Below, piece after piece: positions 1-8,377 of a stretch of DNA of 49,570 nucleotides (positions within the stretch are counted from its first letter, which is position 1; the number at the start of each line of letters is the position of its first letter). Where the stretch lies: contig DATLFN010000034.1 of NCBI GenBank assembly GCA_035540975.1, positions 1 through 49,570 of the forward strand. Reading direction: 5' to 3'. The translations under genes were made by a program, and so were the position numbers. Below the pieces are notes generated by a model. The model was given only the letters and a program-made list of their open reading frames with translations. It had not been told where the DNA came from and searched no databases. Source of the DNA: Acidimicrobiales bacterium. Lineage in GTDB: Bacteria > Actinomycetota > Acidimicrobiia > Acidimicrobiales > GCA-2861595.

Positions 1-350
1 GGGTCGGGGCCGGAGGGGTCGCGGTCGATGCCCGTCATGGCCGCCACCCGGGCGGTCCGGCGCTCGCGGCGGGCCCGCTCCCCCGCCACGCCCGCCCGCC
101 GCCGCACCACGGACAGCACGAGGGCGACGCCGGCGCCGGCCGCCATCAACCCGGCGAACACGTCCCGGACCGGTACCGCTCCGACCACCCGGGCCACGGC
201 CAGCGACCCCAGCGCCATGACCAGGTACGTCGCCCGCAGCAGCCAGCCGTAGCCGATGCCGACGTGGCGGCGGCGGGTCGTCACCCACAGGAACAGCAGG
301 CCGCCCGTCGCCCACTGGACGAGGACGGTGGCGCCGTCGAGGCGGATCAC
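1..350 (-). CDS. Membrane protein, 3' part cut by window edge
   Basis: An uninterrupted minus-strand reading frame starts with GTG at 350-348 and runs off the left edge, so only the first ~116 residues are visible. It reads as two or three hydrophobic segments (around residues 8-22, 37-57 and 64-82) followed by an Arg-rich cytoplasmic stretch. The GTG overlaps the TGA of the upstream SDR gene (GTGA), so it is probably translationally coupled to it. I do not recognise the family; an integral membrane protein of unknown function is all that can be said. Confidence 0.6.
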   Translation of the reverse strand, partial: MIRLDGATVLVQWATGGLLFLWVTTRRRHVGIGYGWLLRATYLVMALGSLAVARVVGAVPVRDVFAGLMAAGAGVALVLSVVRRRAGVAGERARRERRTARVAAMTGIDRDPSGPD

Positions 351-1069
351 GGGAAGGCGACGGTGGCGGCGCCGTCGACCGCCAGTGCCGCGCCGCTGAC
401 GTTGGCGGCCGGCTGCGAGCACAGGAACGCCACCACCCGGCCGAGGTCGGCCGGGTCGGCGAGGGGGCCGGTGGCACCCAGCTCGCGCATGCGGGCCGTG
501 TCGTGCGGCCCGGGCAGGACGGCGTTGAGGGTGACGCCGTCGGGCGCCAGGTCGGCGGCCGCCGTCTTGGCCCACGCCCACAGCCCCGTGCGGGCCGTGT
601 TCGACAGGGCCAGGTGCCCGGCCGGCTGGCGCACGAAGTAGGAGAGGATCAGGCAGATGCGGCCCCACCCGCCGGCGCGCAGGTGGGGAACGGCGGCCCG
701 GACCAGGCGGACGGAAGTGACCAGGTTGGCCTCGAGGGCGGCCAGCAGGCGGGCGTCGTCCACGTCGAGGGACCGGGCGGGCGGCGGCCCACCGGCGTTG
801 GCGACGAGGACGTCGAGTGACCCGAAGCGCTCGACGGTGGCGTCCACCAGCCGGGCCGGCGCCGCCGGGTCGGTGACGTCCTCCACCATGGCCAGCACCT
901 CGGCCCCCCCGTCGGCCAGCGCCCTCTCGGCCGCCCGCACCGCCTCCTCGCCGCGGCCGCAGATCGCCACCCGGGCGCCCTCGGCCGCGAACGCCCGGGC
1001 GCACGCCAGCCCGAGGCCCCTCGACGAAGCGGTGACCAGGGCGACCCGGCCCCCGAGCCCCAGGTCCAC
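347..1069 (-). CDS. SDR family oxidoreductase, non-canonical active site
   Basis: 240-residue short-chain dehydrogenase/reductase. The Rossmann nucleotide motif is present as TASSRGLG near residue 13 and the NAG motif near residue 90. Where classical SDRs have Tyr-x-x-x-Lys, this protein has LALSNTARTG, so the usual Tyr and Lys are replaced (SN..R pattern). That pattern occurs in a known divergent branch usually annotated as 3-oxoacyl-ACP reductase-like, so the protein is probably folded and NAD(P)-binding, but its substrate is unknown. GTG start one base after the stop of the M24 peptidase gene; same operon. The downstream membrane gene overlaps its stop. Confidence 0.85.
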   Translation of the reverse strand: MDLGLGGRVALVTASSRGLGLACARAFAAEGARVAICGRGEEAVRAAERALADGGAEVLAMVEDVTDPAAPARLVDATVERFGSLDVLVANAGGPPPARSLDVDDARLLAALEANLVTSVRLVRAAVPHLRAGGWGRICLILSYFVRQPAGHLALSNTARTGLWAWAKTAAADLAPDGVTLNAVLPGPHDTARMRELGATGPLADPADLGRVVAFLCSQPAANVSGAALAVDGAATVAFP

Positions 1070-1070
1070 G

Positions 1071-2162
1071 TCAGGCCACGACGGCCAGGTCGTGCGACAC
1101 CGCGTTCAGGGGATCGGGGCCCGACTCGGCCGCCACCACGATGTCCTCGATGCGCACGCCCCAGCGGCCATCGACGTAGACCCCGGGCTCGACGGAAAAG
1201 GCGTGCCCGGCGACCAGGGCCTCGCAGTTGCCACCGACCAGGTACGGGTCCTCGTGCTCCTCCAGCCCGATGCCGTGGCCGGTGCGGTGCACGAACTGCG
1301 GGCCGTACCCCGCCTCCTCGATGATGCGGCGGGCGACGGCGTCGACGTCCTCGCACGGCGTGCCCACCACCGCCGCCTCGACCGCCGCCGCCTGGGCCCG
1401 CTGCACGGCGGCGTACACGTCGCGGAACCCGGCCGGCGGCGGGCCGGTGAAGACCGTGCGTGTGGTGTCGGAGCAGTAGCCGTCGAGGGTGCCGCCGAAG
1501 TCGCAGACGACCGCCTCACCCTCGCCGATCAGCCGCCGCCCCGGCTCGTGGTGGGGGCTGGCCGAGTTGGGGCCGCTCCCCACGATGGCGAAGTTGACCC
1601 GGTCGTGGCCCTCGGCCCGCAGGCGGGCCGACAGGTCGGCGGACACCTCGGCCTCCGTCCGGCCCACCAGCGCGACGTCCCCGGCCACCAGGGCGGCCGC
1701 CACCCGGTCGGCGGCGGCGCCGGCCCGGCGGAGGGCGGCGATCTCGTCGGCGTCCTTCACCGCCCGCAGCGGCCCGGTGACGGTGGAGGCGGCCAGCCAC
1801 CGGGCCGTGGGCAGCGACGCCTGCAACTGCAGGACGAAGGTCGCCCACGCCCGGTCCGACACGGCCAGCGAGCGGCGCCCGCCCACCAGGTCGGCCACCA
1901 CCGCCACCGGGTCCTCCGTCTCCTCCCAGGGCCGCAGGGCGAACAGGGCGGGGTCGTGCGCGACCCGGGGAGCCTCCAGCCGGGGGACCACCAGGGTGGC
2001 GTCGCCGTCGGCGGGCAGGACGAGCATGGTGAGCCGCTCGAGGGGCATGGCCTCGTACCCGGTGAGCCACGGCAGGTCGGCGCCGAGGGAGAGCAGCAGG
2101 GCGTCCACGCCCAGCTCCCCCATGCGCCCGCGCACCCGTTCCACGCGCTCGACCCGGCTCAC
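1071..2162 (-). CDS. M24 family metallopeptidase (Xaa-Pro aminopeptidase-like)
   Basis: 363 residues. An N-terminal creatinase-type domain (about 1-130) precedes the pita-bread catalytic domain. All five metal ligands can be seen: Asp in VCDFGGT, Asp in CSDTTRT, His in TGHGIGLEEHED, Glu in SVEPGVY and Glu in VRIEDI. Such enzymes remove N-terminal residues before proline and are usually cytosolic. I chose the GTG at 2162 because TACGCT lies six bases upstream on the coding strand, the leaderless pattern seen repeatedly in this window; no Shine-Dalgarno is present. It is followed after one base by the SDR gene. The exact peptide substrate cannot be told from sequence. Confidence 0.9.
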   Translation of the reverse strand: MSRVERVERVRGRMGELGVDALLLSLGADLPWLTGYEAMPLERLTMLVLPADGDATLVVPRLEAPRVAHDPALFALRPWEETEDPVAVVADLVGGRRSLAVSDRAWATFVLQLQASLPTARWLAASTVTGPLRAVKDADEIAALRRAGAAADRVAAALVAGDVALVGRTEAEVSADLSARLRAEGHDRVNFAIVGSGPNSASPHHEPGRRLIGEGEAVVCDFGGTLDGYCSDTTRTVFTGPPPAGFRDVYAAVQRAQAAAVEAAVVGTPCEDVDAVARRIIEEAGYGPQFVHRTGHGIGLEEHEDPYLVGGNCEALVAGHAFSVEPGVYVDGRWGVRIEDIVVAAESGPDPLNAVSHDLAVVA

Positions 2163-2174
2163 GGCTGCAGCGTA
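2163..2174 (-). promoter_or_regulatory. Leaderless -10 box of the M24 peptidase gene
   Basis: On the minus strand TACGCT is followed by six bases and then the GTG start at 2162. This spacing places transcription start at or next to the start codon. It suggests that the peptidase-SDR-membrane genes have their own promoter downstream of the lipBA gene. Confidence 0.5.
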
Positions 2175-2195
2175 GAGGCGCGCCCTCGGCCAGGT

Positions 2196-2420
2196 GCGTC
2201 GCGTTCTGGCGGCAGGGAGGGGCACCATGCGCCCGGATGTGCCGCCGGAACCGCGGCGGGCGCCGCCGAAGCAGCCGCAGCAGCCGCCGCGTCGCGGGTG
2301 TGGGCGTCGCGTTCTGGCGGCAGGGAGGGGCGCTATGCGCCCGGATGTGCCGCCGGAACCGCGGCGGGCGCCGCCGAAGCAGCCGCAGCAGCCGCGGCCG
2401 CCGCCGCGTCGCGGGCGTGG
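2196..2420. repeat. Imperfect 108-bp tandem duplication at the lipBA 3' end
   Basis: The segment starting at 2196 recurs at 2304 (offset 108 bases) with very few substitutions; the right copy has nine extra bases (a GCC/GGC-rich insertion near 2395). The right copy encodes the Ala-rich C-terminal tail and TAG stop of LipBA (2333-2335). In the left copy, beyond the stop, the equivalent codon is TGG instead of TAG. It is therefore a duplicated gene end lying between lipBA and the promoter of the M24 gene. Confidence 0.9.
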
Positions 2421-4048
2421 TAGCTGGACCGGGTGAGGGGCGACGCCTGCACGTGGGCGAACCCCATGGCCTTCCCCCGCTCGGCCAGGCGGTCGAACTC
2501 CTCGGGGTGCCACCAGCGGGCGACGGGGAGGTGGGCGGCGGTGGGCCGCAGGTACTGGCCCAGCGTGACGATGCCGACGCCCACCGCCCGCAGGTCGGCC
2601 AGCGCCCCGAGCACCTCGTCCTCCGCCTCGCCCATGCCCAGGATGAGCCCCGACTTGGTGGTGAGCCCGGCGGCCCCGGCCAGGGCCAGCACGGCCAGGC
2701 TGCGGGCGTAGGAGGCCGACGGCCGCACCGCCCGCTGCAGGCGGGCCACCGTCTCCAGGTTGTGGTTCACCACGTCGGGACGGGCGGCGAAGATCGTCTC
2801 CAGGGCGCCCGGGTCGCCCTTGCAGTCGGGGATGAGGACCTCGACGGCGGTGCCGGGGCAGCGCCGGCGGACGGCATCGATGGTCGCCGCGAAGGCGGCC
2901 GCTCCGCCGTCGGGCAGGTCGTCCCTGGCCACGGCGGTGAGCACGGCGTGCTCCAGGGCCAGGGCCTCGACCGCCTCGGCCACCCGCTCCGGCTCGCCCG
3001 CGTCCGGCGCCTCGGGCCGGCGGGTGTCCACCAGGCAGAACCCGCACGCCCGGGTGCAGCGGTCCCCGTTCAGCATGAAGGTGGCCGTGCCGGCGCCCCA
3101 GCACTCGAAGATGTTGGGGCAGCCGGCCTCCTCGCACACGGTGGTGAGGCGGCGCTCCCGGAGGTCGTGCTGCAGGGCACGGAAGGGCTCCCCCATGCGG
3201 GCCGGGGCCCGCAGCCACGGCGGCTTGCGCTCGCCCAGGGGGACCGAGGCCGATGCGTCCACGCCCGCCGCCGCCAGCCGCCCCAGCAGGCGCACGGGCG
3301 CGCCCGGCGCCGACGGTCCGCCGGCCACCACGGCGGCGTCCTCGGCAGGCACCCGCCACGCCACGTCCTGGCGCTCGACGCCGGCCGTCCCCCACCGCTC
3401 GGCGGCGCGGGCGGCGACCGCGTCGGCTACCGCCCGCATCGGGACGCCCAGCCCCTCGGCGGCCAGGGAGGTCACGCCCCGGTCCGGGATGCCGCAGGGG
3501 ACGATGGCGTCGAAGTGCGACAGGTCGGGGTCGACGTTGAGGGCGAACCCGTGCATCGACCGGCCGCGGGTGAGGCGCACGCCGACGGCGCAGATCTTGC
3601 GGTCGCCGACCCACACGCCGGGGAGACCGGGGTGGCGGGTGGCGCCCGCCAGCCCCAGGTCGGCCAGGGCGTCGATGACGACCTGCTCGACGGTGGCCAC
3701 GTGGGCGGGCGTCGTTCCGGGCCCGCTCGGCACCGACACGACGGGGTACCCCACCAGCTGGCCGGGGCCGTGCCAGGTGACGTCTCCGCCCCGGTCGGCG
3801 CGCACCAGGTCGCCGTCCAGCCGCTCGGGCGGGACGAGCACCGAGTCGGGGGTCCCCCGCAGGCCGAGGGTGTAGACGCTCGGGTGCTCCAGCAGCAGCA
3901 GGTGCTCGCCCTGCCCGCCGCGGTGGAGCGCCCGCTGGAGAGCGATCCCGTCCCGGTAGGCCACGCGGCCCAGCCACCGCACCCGCAGCGGCCCTCGCGG
4001 CCCCCGCGCCGGCCCGGGCCGGAGCGGCGCGGCGACCGGGGCCGTCAC
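2333..4048 (-). CDS. lipBA: Fused octanoyltransferase-lipoyl synthase (LipB-LipA)
   Basis: 571 residues in one open frame. Residues 1-220 are Lip[13 protein letters not shown] near 86-97, the catalytic Lys151 in [11 protein letters not shown] and catalytic Cys185 in VPCGIPD. Residues about 272-545 are LipA, a radical SAM enzyme: auxiliary-cluster cysteines 305/310/316 (CX4CX5C), SAM-cluster cysteines 331/335/338 (CX3CX2C) and the RSSY motif at 540-543. A ~50-residue linker rich in Ala, Gly and Pro joins them. LipB moves octanoate from ACP to a lipoyl domain and LipA inserts two sulfurs. The GTG start overlaps the TGA of the E2 gene, which encodes a substrate. The tail after RSSY is ten alanines plus 14 more Ala/Pro-rich residues and lies in a DNA repeat. 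Normally lipB and lipA are separate genes. Confidence 0.95.
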   Translation of the reverse strand: MTAPVAAPLRPGPARGPRGPLRVRWLGRVAYRDGIALQRALHRGGQGEHLLLLEHPSVYTLGLRGTPDSVLVPPERLDGDLVRADRGGDVTWHGPGQLVGYPVVSVPSGPGTTPAHVATVEQVVIDALADLGLAGATRHPGLPGVWVGDRKICAVGVRLTRGRSMHGFALNVDPDLSHFDAIVPCGIPDRGVTSLAAEGLGVPMRAVADAVAARAAERWGTAGVERQDVAWRVPAEDAAVVAGGPSAPGAPVRLLGRLAAAGVDASASVPLGERKPPWLRAPARMGEPFRALQHDLRERRLTTVCEEAGCPNIFECWGAGTATFMLNGDRCTRACGFCLVDTRRPEAPDAGEPERVAEAVEALALEHAVLTAVARDDLPDGGAAAFAATIDAVRRRCPGTAVEVLIPDCKGDPGALETIFAARPDVVNHNLETVARLQRAVRPSASYARSLAVLALAGAAGLTTKSGLILGMGEAEDEVLGALADLRAVGVGIVTLGQYLRPTAAHLPVARWWHPEEFDRLAERGKAMGFAHVQASPLTRSSYHARDAAAAAAAAAASAAPAAVPAAHPGA

Positions 4049-5580
4049 GTCAGCTCCTGGGCCCAGTCCCTCGTCTCGAGCACGTCGCGCACCCGGGCCA
4101 GGAAGGCCGACGCGTAGGCGCCGTCGACGGCCCGGTGGTCGAAGGCGATGGCCAGGTTGCCGACGGGGTGCACGGCCACCCCGTACCCGCCGCCGGGCAG
4201 GGCCACGGCGACCGGCTTCTGGCGCACGCCGTCGCTCGACAGGATCGCCACCTGGGGCTGGTTGATGATCGGCGCCGTGATGAGGGTGCCGTACCCGCCC
4301 GGGTTGGTGATCGTGAAGGTGCCGCCCGAGATGTCGTCGGCACTCAGCTTCCGGGCCCGGGCCCGGGCGGCCAGGCCGGAGATCTCCCGGGCGAGCGCCC
4401 GGAGCCGCTTGTCGTCGGCGTCGTGGACCACGGGGACGATGAGGCCCTCCAGGTTGAGGTCCACGGCGATGCCGAGGTTCACGTAGTGGTGGACCACCAG
4501 CTCGTTCTCGCCCACCGACGAGTTGACGTGCGGGAAGTCACGGATGGCGTCCACCACCGCCCGGGCGACGAACGGCAGGTAGGTGAGGCTGAAGCCCTCC
4601 TCCTCCTTGAAGCGGGCCCGAGCGGGCAGGCGGGCCTTGTCGACGTTGTCGTAGTCGACCTCGATCACCACCAGGGTGTGGGCCGAGGTGTCCAGCGACC
4701 GGCGCATGTGCTCGGCCGTGCGGCGCCGGATGTTGGTGAAGGCGATGGTCTCGTCCCGGCGGGACGTCGGCTTGCCGTCCCCAGCGGCGGCAGGCGCCGG
4801 GGCCTCCGCCGCCGGCTGGCGTGCCGGTGCCGGTGCCGGCGCCTCCCGGGCGGGCGGTGCCCCCGTGCGGGGCGGGCCGCCCGCGCCGCGGGCGTCGATC
4901 ACGGCGAGGACGTCGGCCCGCGTGATCCGGCCGCCGGCCCCGGTGGGGCGGATCTCCTCGGGGCTGAGCTCGTGCTCCTTGAGCAGGCGACGCACCACGG
5001 GCGAGAGCACCTGGCCCTGCGTCCCGCCGCCGCCCTGCGTCGCCGTCGCCGCCGGCGCGGCGGCGCCCTGCGCCGGCGCGGCGGCCTCGGCCGGGGCGGC
5101 CCGCGACCCGTCACCGGCCGACTCGGCGCGAACACGCTCGGGCACGGGCTGCGCTCCCGGCTCGGGCTCGCGCTCGGGCTCGGGCTCGGACTCGCGCTCG
5201 GGCTCGGGCTCGGGCTGCGCTGCCGCCTCGCGCTCGGGCTCGGCATCGGTGGTCGCCTTGGTCCCGTTGTCCTCGGCCCGGGGCTCCGCCGTCGCCGCGG
5301 GCGCCGAGGCGGCCTGGCCTCCGCCCGAGTCGCCGTCGGCCGACGCGCCGTCCTCGATGACGGCCAGCTTGGCGCCGACATCGGCCGTCTCGCCCTCCTG
5401 GACGAGGATCTCCCGGAGCACGCCGGCCGCCGGCGACGGCACCTCCGAGTCGACCTTGTCGGTGGACACCTCGAAGAGGACCTCGTCCTCCTCCACCCGG
5501 TCCCCGACGCTCTTGGCCCAGCGCGTGATGGTGCCCTCGGTCACCGTCTCGCCCAGCTGCGGCATGGTGATGTCGGCCAT
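4045..5580 (-). CDS. Dihydrolipoamide acyltransferase (E2) of a 2-oxoacid dehydrogenase
   Basis: 511 residues. Lipoyl domain 1-78 with the lipoylated Lys42 in STDKVDSE; a long Ala/Pro/Glu-rich linker 80-190; peripheral subunit-binding domain about 191-231 ([11 protein letters not shown]...[11 protein letters not shown]); catalytic domain 275-511 with the active-site motif DHRAVDG (His482, Asp486). It transfers acyl groups to CoA. Pyruvate (with AceE in this window) or 2-oxoglutarate are both possible substrates, so sucB versus aceF is left open. The ATG overlaps the lpd stop (ATGA) and its own stop overlaps the lipBA start (GTGA), giving a tightly coupled E3-E2-LipBA operon. It has only one lipoyl domain. 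Confidence 0.93.
   Translation of the reverse strand: MADITMPQLGETVTEGTITRWAKSVGDRVEEDEVLFEVSTDKVDSEVPSPAAGVLREILVQEGETADVGAKLAVIEDGASADGDSGGGQAASAPAATAEPRAEDNGTKATTDAEPEREAAAQPEPEPERESEPEPEREPEPGAQPVPERVRAESAGDGSRAAPAEAAAPAQGAAAPAATATQGGGGTQGQVLSPVVRRLLKEHELSPEEIRPTGAGGRITRADVLAVIDARGAGGPPRTGAPPAREAPAPAPARQPAAEAPAPAAAGDGKPTSRRDETIAFTNIRRRTAEHMRRSLDTSAHTLVVIEVDYDNVDKARLPARARFKEEEGFSLTYLPFVARAVVDAIRDFPHVNSSVGENELVVHHYVNLGIAVDLNLEGLIVPVVHDADDKRLRALAREISGLAARARARKLSADDISGGTFTITNPGGYGTLITAPIINQPQVAILSSDGVRQKPVAVALPGGGYGVAVHPVGNLAIAFDHRAVDGAYASAFLARVRDVLETRDWAQELT
5157..5245. repeat. Low-complexity hexamer repeat in the E2 linker
   Basis: Repeats of GGCTCG/CGCTCG on the plus strand encode an alternating Glu-Pro-Arg stretch (residues about 112-142 of E2). 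It is a flexible, charged inter-domain linker; repeat length is likely to vary between strains by slippage. Confidence 0.75.
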
Positions 5581-6980
5581 CAGGCGTGCAACCCCCTTCC
5601 GGTCAGCGCCAGCATCGTCTCCCCGAACACCTCGGACATCGTCGGATGGGGCTGGATGAACGCCGCCACCTCGTCGGGCACCGCCTCCCAGTTCAGCGCC
5701 AGGTACCCCTGGCCGAGCTGCTCGGTGACCCACGGCCCCACCATGTGCACCCCGAGGATGCGCCCGGCCCGGCCGTCGGGGCCCTTCTCGGCGACCACCT
5801 TCACCAGGCCCTCCGTCTCGCCCACGATGATCGCCCGGCCGTTGCCCACGAACGGATCGGCTTTGGCCACGACGTCCAGGCCGGCGTCGCGCGCCGCCTC
5901 CTCCGTCATCCCCGCGAACGCCACCTCGGGATGGCAGTAGATGCACCAGGGGACCTTGCCGTAGTCCACGGGGACGGGCGACTCGCCCAGGATGTCCTTC
6001 ACGGCCACGATGGCCTCGGCGAACCCCACGTGGGCCAGCTGGGGCGTGGCGACCAGGTCGCCCACCGCGTACACGCCCGCCTCCGCCGTGCGGCACCGCT
6101 CGTCCACCTTCACGAAGCCCCGCTCGTCGATCTCGACGCCCGTGCCGTCCTCGACCAGCCCGTCCGACCGCGGACGGCGGCCCACGGAGACCACCACGGC
6201 GTCCACGTCCAGCCGCTGGTCCTCGCCGAAGGCCACCGTGGTGCCACCGCCGTCCCGGGGCTGGTGGCCGGAGACCTTCACGCCCAGGTGGACGTCGATC
6301 CCCCGCTTCTGGAACGACTTGGCCACGACCTTGACGACATCGGCGTCGCAGCCCGGGAGCATGGTGGGCAGCGCCTCGAGCATCGTCACCTTGGTGCCGA
6401 GGTCGCTCATCATCGAGGCGAACTCGCAGCCGATGGCGCCCGCCCCGATCACCGCCGCCGTGCCGGGCAGCTCCTCGAGCGCCAGCACCTCGTCCGAGGT
6501 CATCACCAGGCGGCCGTCGACGTCGAAGCCGGGGATCGTGCGGGGCACCGACCCGGCGGCCAGGATCACGTTCCTGCCGACCAGCTCGGTGCCGTCGTCC
6601 ACCGTCACCTTGCGGTCGCGCCCGAGGCGGCCGGTGCCGGCCACGGTCGTGATCTTCCGGCGCTTCATCAGGCCGGCGAGGCCCTTCCAGAGCTGGTCGA
6701 CCACCTTCTGCTTGCGCTGCTGGCTGACCGAGAACTCGACGGCCGGCTTCCCCGCCCGCACGCCGAAGTCCTCGGCGCCCGCCACCGTGCGGAAGACCGT
6801 GGCCGTCTCCAGGAACTCCTTGGCCGGGATGCACCCCCGGTGGAGGCACGTGCCGCCGACCTTGTCCTTCTCCACGACGGCCACCGACAACCCGGCTCCG
6901 GCCGCGTACAGCGCGGCTGCGTACCCCCCCGGCCCTCCTCCGATGACGACGATGTCGTACTGGTCAGCCGTGCGGACCAC
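5580..6980 (-). CDS. lpdA: Dihydrolipoyl dehydrogenase (E3)
   Basis: 466-residue flavoprotein disulfide oxidoreductase. FAD-binding GGGPGGY at residues 14-20, redox-active cysteines 45 and 50 in GGTCLHRGC, NAD-binding GAGAIGCE around 175, and the C-terminal His445-x4-Glu450 pair in HPTMSE. It reoxidises the dihydrolipoyl arm of E2 and passes electrons to NAD+. The GTG at 6980 is the only possible start because an in-frame TGA lies four codons upstream; a GGGAGG sequence directly abuts it, a very short spacing. First gene of the E3-E2-LipBA operon. Confidence 0.95.
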   Translation of the reverse strand: MVRTADQYDIVVIGGGPGGYAAALYAAGAGLSVAVVEKDKVGGTCLHRGCIPAKEFLETATVFRTVAGAEDFGVRAGKPAVEFSVSQQRKQKVVDQLWKGLAGLMKRRKITTVAGTGRLGRDRKVTVDDGTELVGRNVILAAGSVPRTIPGFDVDGRLVMTSDEVLALEELPGTAAVIGAGAIGCEFASMMSDLGTKVTMLEALPTMLPGCDADVVKVVAKSFQKRGIDVHLGVKVSGHQPRDGGGTTVAFGEDQRLDVDAVVVSVGRRPRSDGLVEDGTGVEIDERGFVKVDERCRTAEAGVYAVGDLVATPQLAHVGFAEAIVAVKDILGESPVPVDYGKVPWCIYCHPEVAFAGMTEEAARDAGLDVVAKADPFVGNGRAIIVGETEGLVKVVAEKGPDGRAGRILGVHMVGPWVTEQLGQGYLALNWEAVPDEVAAFIQPHPTMSEVFGETMLALTGRGLHA

Positions 6981-6997
6981 CTCCCTGGCTCACGGTC

Positions 6998-7003
6998 AGC
7001 CTA
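6998..7003 (-). promoter_or_regulatory. Possible -10 box of the lpdA operon
   Basis: TAGGCT on the minus strand, 17 bases before the lpdA GTG, would give a short leader of about ten bases. Judged by similarity to the other TANNNT boxes in this window only. Confidence 0.35.
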
Positions 7004-7055
7004 GGTCTGACTGGCCGCACGGGCGCTCCGCCTGGCCGGCCCGCCGCTCCGCGGG

Positions 7056-7148
7056 TCAGCGGCTGGCCAGATAGAGCTGCACGGCCGAGGCGAGCAGGAT
7101 CAGCAGGCCGCAGCACAGGGCGGCGATGATCAGCTTGCGGGTGCTCAC
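7056..7148 (-). CDS. 30-residue single-span membrane peptide
   Basis: Small frame starting GTG at 7148 and ending TGA at 7056. The peptide has a basic N terminus (STRK), one hydrophobic helix (about residues 5-27, including [12 protein letters not shown]) and ends LASR. Its GTG overlaps the TGA of the DUF2203 gene (GTGA), the same coupling used by clearly real genes here, which is the main argument that it is translated. No family is recognised; it may be a membrane tether or regulator of the upstream gene product. Confidence 0.5.
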   Translation of the reverse strand: MSTRKLIIAALCCGLLILLASAVQLYLASR

Positions 7149-7492
7149 GACGGCTCCCCCGGCTCACGGGGCAGGCGCTTGCGGCCCGGGAACCCCTCCG
7201 CCGGGTAGTGCCACCAGCCCAGGTCGTCCTCGTCCAGGCGGTAGCAGAGGAGGTACTCGACGCCGTCGGGGCCGACGGCGTGGAAGTCGACGAGCCCGGT
7301 GGACGGGTCGCGCACGATGATGTCGCCCTGCTCCAGCTCCGCCAGCGCGGCGCGGGGGTCGTCGTCGGGCGGCGAGCCGTGGCCGTTCCGGCGGGAGACG
7401 ATGGCGAGGCTGGCCGCCGCCCGCACGACCTCGACGAGGTGGCGGAGCCGGGGGAGGTAGCGCCTGGCCTCCTCCTCGGTCCAGTAGCGCAC
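7145..7492 (-). CDS. DUF2203 family protein
   Basis: 115 residues matching the DUF2203 pattern: N-terminal [13 protein letters not shown], central [21 protein letters not shown], then a Tyr-Leu-Cys-Tyr-Arg segment and a C-terminal [13 protein letters not shown]. Function of the family is unknown; no metal or catalytic motif is obvious. The GTG at 7492 follows a TAGCCT box by six bases, so the message is probably leaderless. Its promoter overlaps, back to back, the promoter of the thiG riboswitch transcript on the other strand. Confidence 0.85.
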   Translation of the reverse strand: MRYWTEEEARRYLPRLRHLVEVVRAAASLAIVSRRNGHGSPPDDDPRAALAELEQGDIIVRDPSTGLVDFHAVGPDGVEYLLCYRLDEDDLGWWHYPAEGFPGRKRLPREPGEPS

Positions 7493-7504
7493 GGGGGTAG
7501 GCTA
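7493..7504. promoter_or_regulatory. Overlapping divergent -10 boxes (DUF2203 / thi riboswitch)
   Basis: The palindromic core TAGGCTA supplies TAGCCT on the minus strand (six bases before the DUF2203 GTG) and TAGGCT at 7498-7503 on the plus strand (about 15 bases before the TPP riboswitch). The two RNA polymerase sites share bases, so the two transcription units may exclude each other. Confidence 0.5.
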
Positions 7505-7512
7505 CCGGGCAC

Positions 7513-7600
7513 GCAGGGGAGCTCGGCAGTCCGGGCTGAGAGGTGGGAGACGCCCACGACCCTCGGGACGACCGGCCCGGTAATGCGGGCCGAGGAGGCG
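7513..7600 (+). ncRNA. TPP riboswitch (THI element) upstream of thiG
   Basis: The conserved THI-box core CTGAGAGGTG starts at 7536, followed by the GACCCTCGG segment at 7558-7566 and the TAATGC pyrophosphate-sensor-like segment at 7581-7586 within a GC-rich hairpin. It ends just before the thiG ATG at 7607, so TPP binding probably hides the ribosome-binding region or stops transcription early. It would control thiG and the overlapping thiH. Confidence 0.9.
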
Positions 7601-7606
7601 TGCACC

Positions 7607-8377
7607 ATGGTCGACGACCCGCTCGTGATCGCCGGGAGGACGTTCACGTCCCGGCTGTTCCTGGGGACGGGCAAGTTCCCCTCCCACCAGTCGCTGCGGG
7701 CGACCATCGAGGCGTGCGGCACCGGGATGGTGACGGTGGCGCTCCGGCGGGTGGACCCGACGGCCGAGGAGGACATCCTCGACGCCCTCCCGCCCGACGT
7801 CCTCCTCCTCACCAACACCAGCGGCGCGGTGGACGCCGACGAGGCCATCCGGCTGGCCCGCCTGGCCCGGGCGGCCGGGCTGCCGGAGTGGATCAAGCTG
7901 GAGGTGACACCCGATCCTCGTTACCTCCTGCCCGACCCGGTGGAGACGCTCAAGGCGGCCGAGGTGCTGTGCGCCGAGGGGTTCACCGTCCTGCCCTACG
8001 TCAACGCCGACCCGGTGCTGTGCAAGCGGCTGGAGGAGGTGGGCTGCGCGACCGTCATGCCGCTCGGCTCGTGGATCGGCTCGAACCAGGGCCTGCGCAC
8101 GCGGGCCGCCCTGGAGATCATCGTCGAGCAGTCCCTCGTCCCCGTGGTGGTGGACGCCGGCATCGGCGCCCCCAGCCAGGCGGCCGAGGCGCTGGAGCTG
8201 GGCGCCGACGCCGTGCTCGTCAACACCGCCATCGGCACCGCCGGCGACCCGCCGGCCATGGGCGGCGCCTTCCGGCTGGCCGTCGAGGCGGGACGGCGGG
8301 CCTTCCTGGCCGGCCTGCCCGCGGCGCGTTCGGGCGCCGAGGCCAGCTCGCCGCTCACCGGCTTCCTGTCGACGTGA
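7607..8377 (+). CDS. thiG: Thiazole synthase ThiG
   Basis: 256 residues. Makes the thiazole phosphate of thiamine from deoxyxylulose phosphate, dehydroglycine and ThiS-thiocarboxylate. Visible family features: [10 protein letters not shown] at 18-26, the Schiff-base Lys97 in EWIKLEV, and the phosphate-binding GIGAPSQAA and [11 protein letters not shown] segments in the C-terminal third. The ATG lies immediately after the TPP riboswitch. Its TGA overlaps the thiH GTG. The sulfur carrier ThiS is encoded 17 kb away at 24306. Confidence 0.96.
   Translation: MVDDPLVIAGRTFTSRLFLGTGKFPSHQSLRATIEACGTGMVTVALRRVDPTAEEDILDALPPDVLLLTNTSGAVDADEAIRLARLARAAGLPEWIKLEVTPDPRYLLPDPVETLKAAEVLCAEGFTVLPYVNADPVLCKRLEEVGCATVMPLGSWIGSNQGLRTRAALEIIVEQSLVPVVVDAGIGAPSQAAEALELGADAVLVNTAIGTAGDPPAMGGAFRLAVEAGRRAFLAGLPAARSGAEASSPLTGFLST

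Noticed and set aside
657-2423. Long plus-strand frame opposite the SDR and M24 genes
   Set aside because: Arg/Gly/His-rich shadow of real minus-strand genes; no family features.
5157-5245. CRISPR-like repeat
   Set aside because: Short in-frame hexamers coding for a Glu/Pro linker, no spacers.
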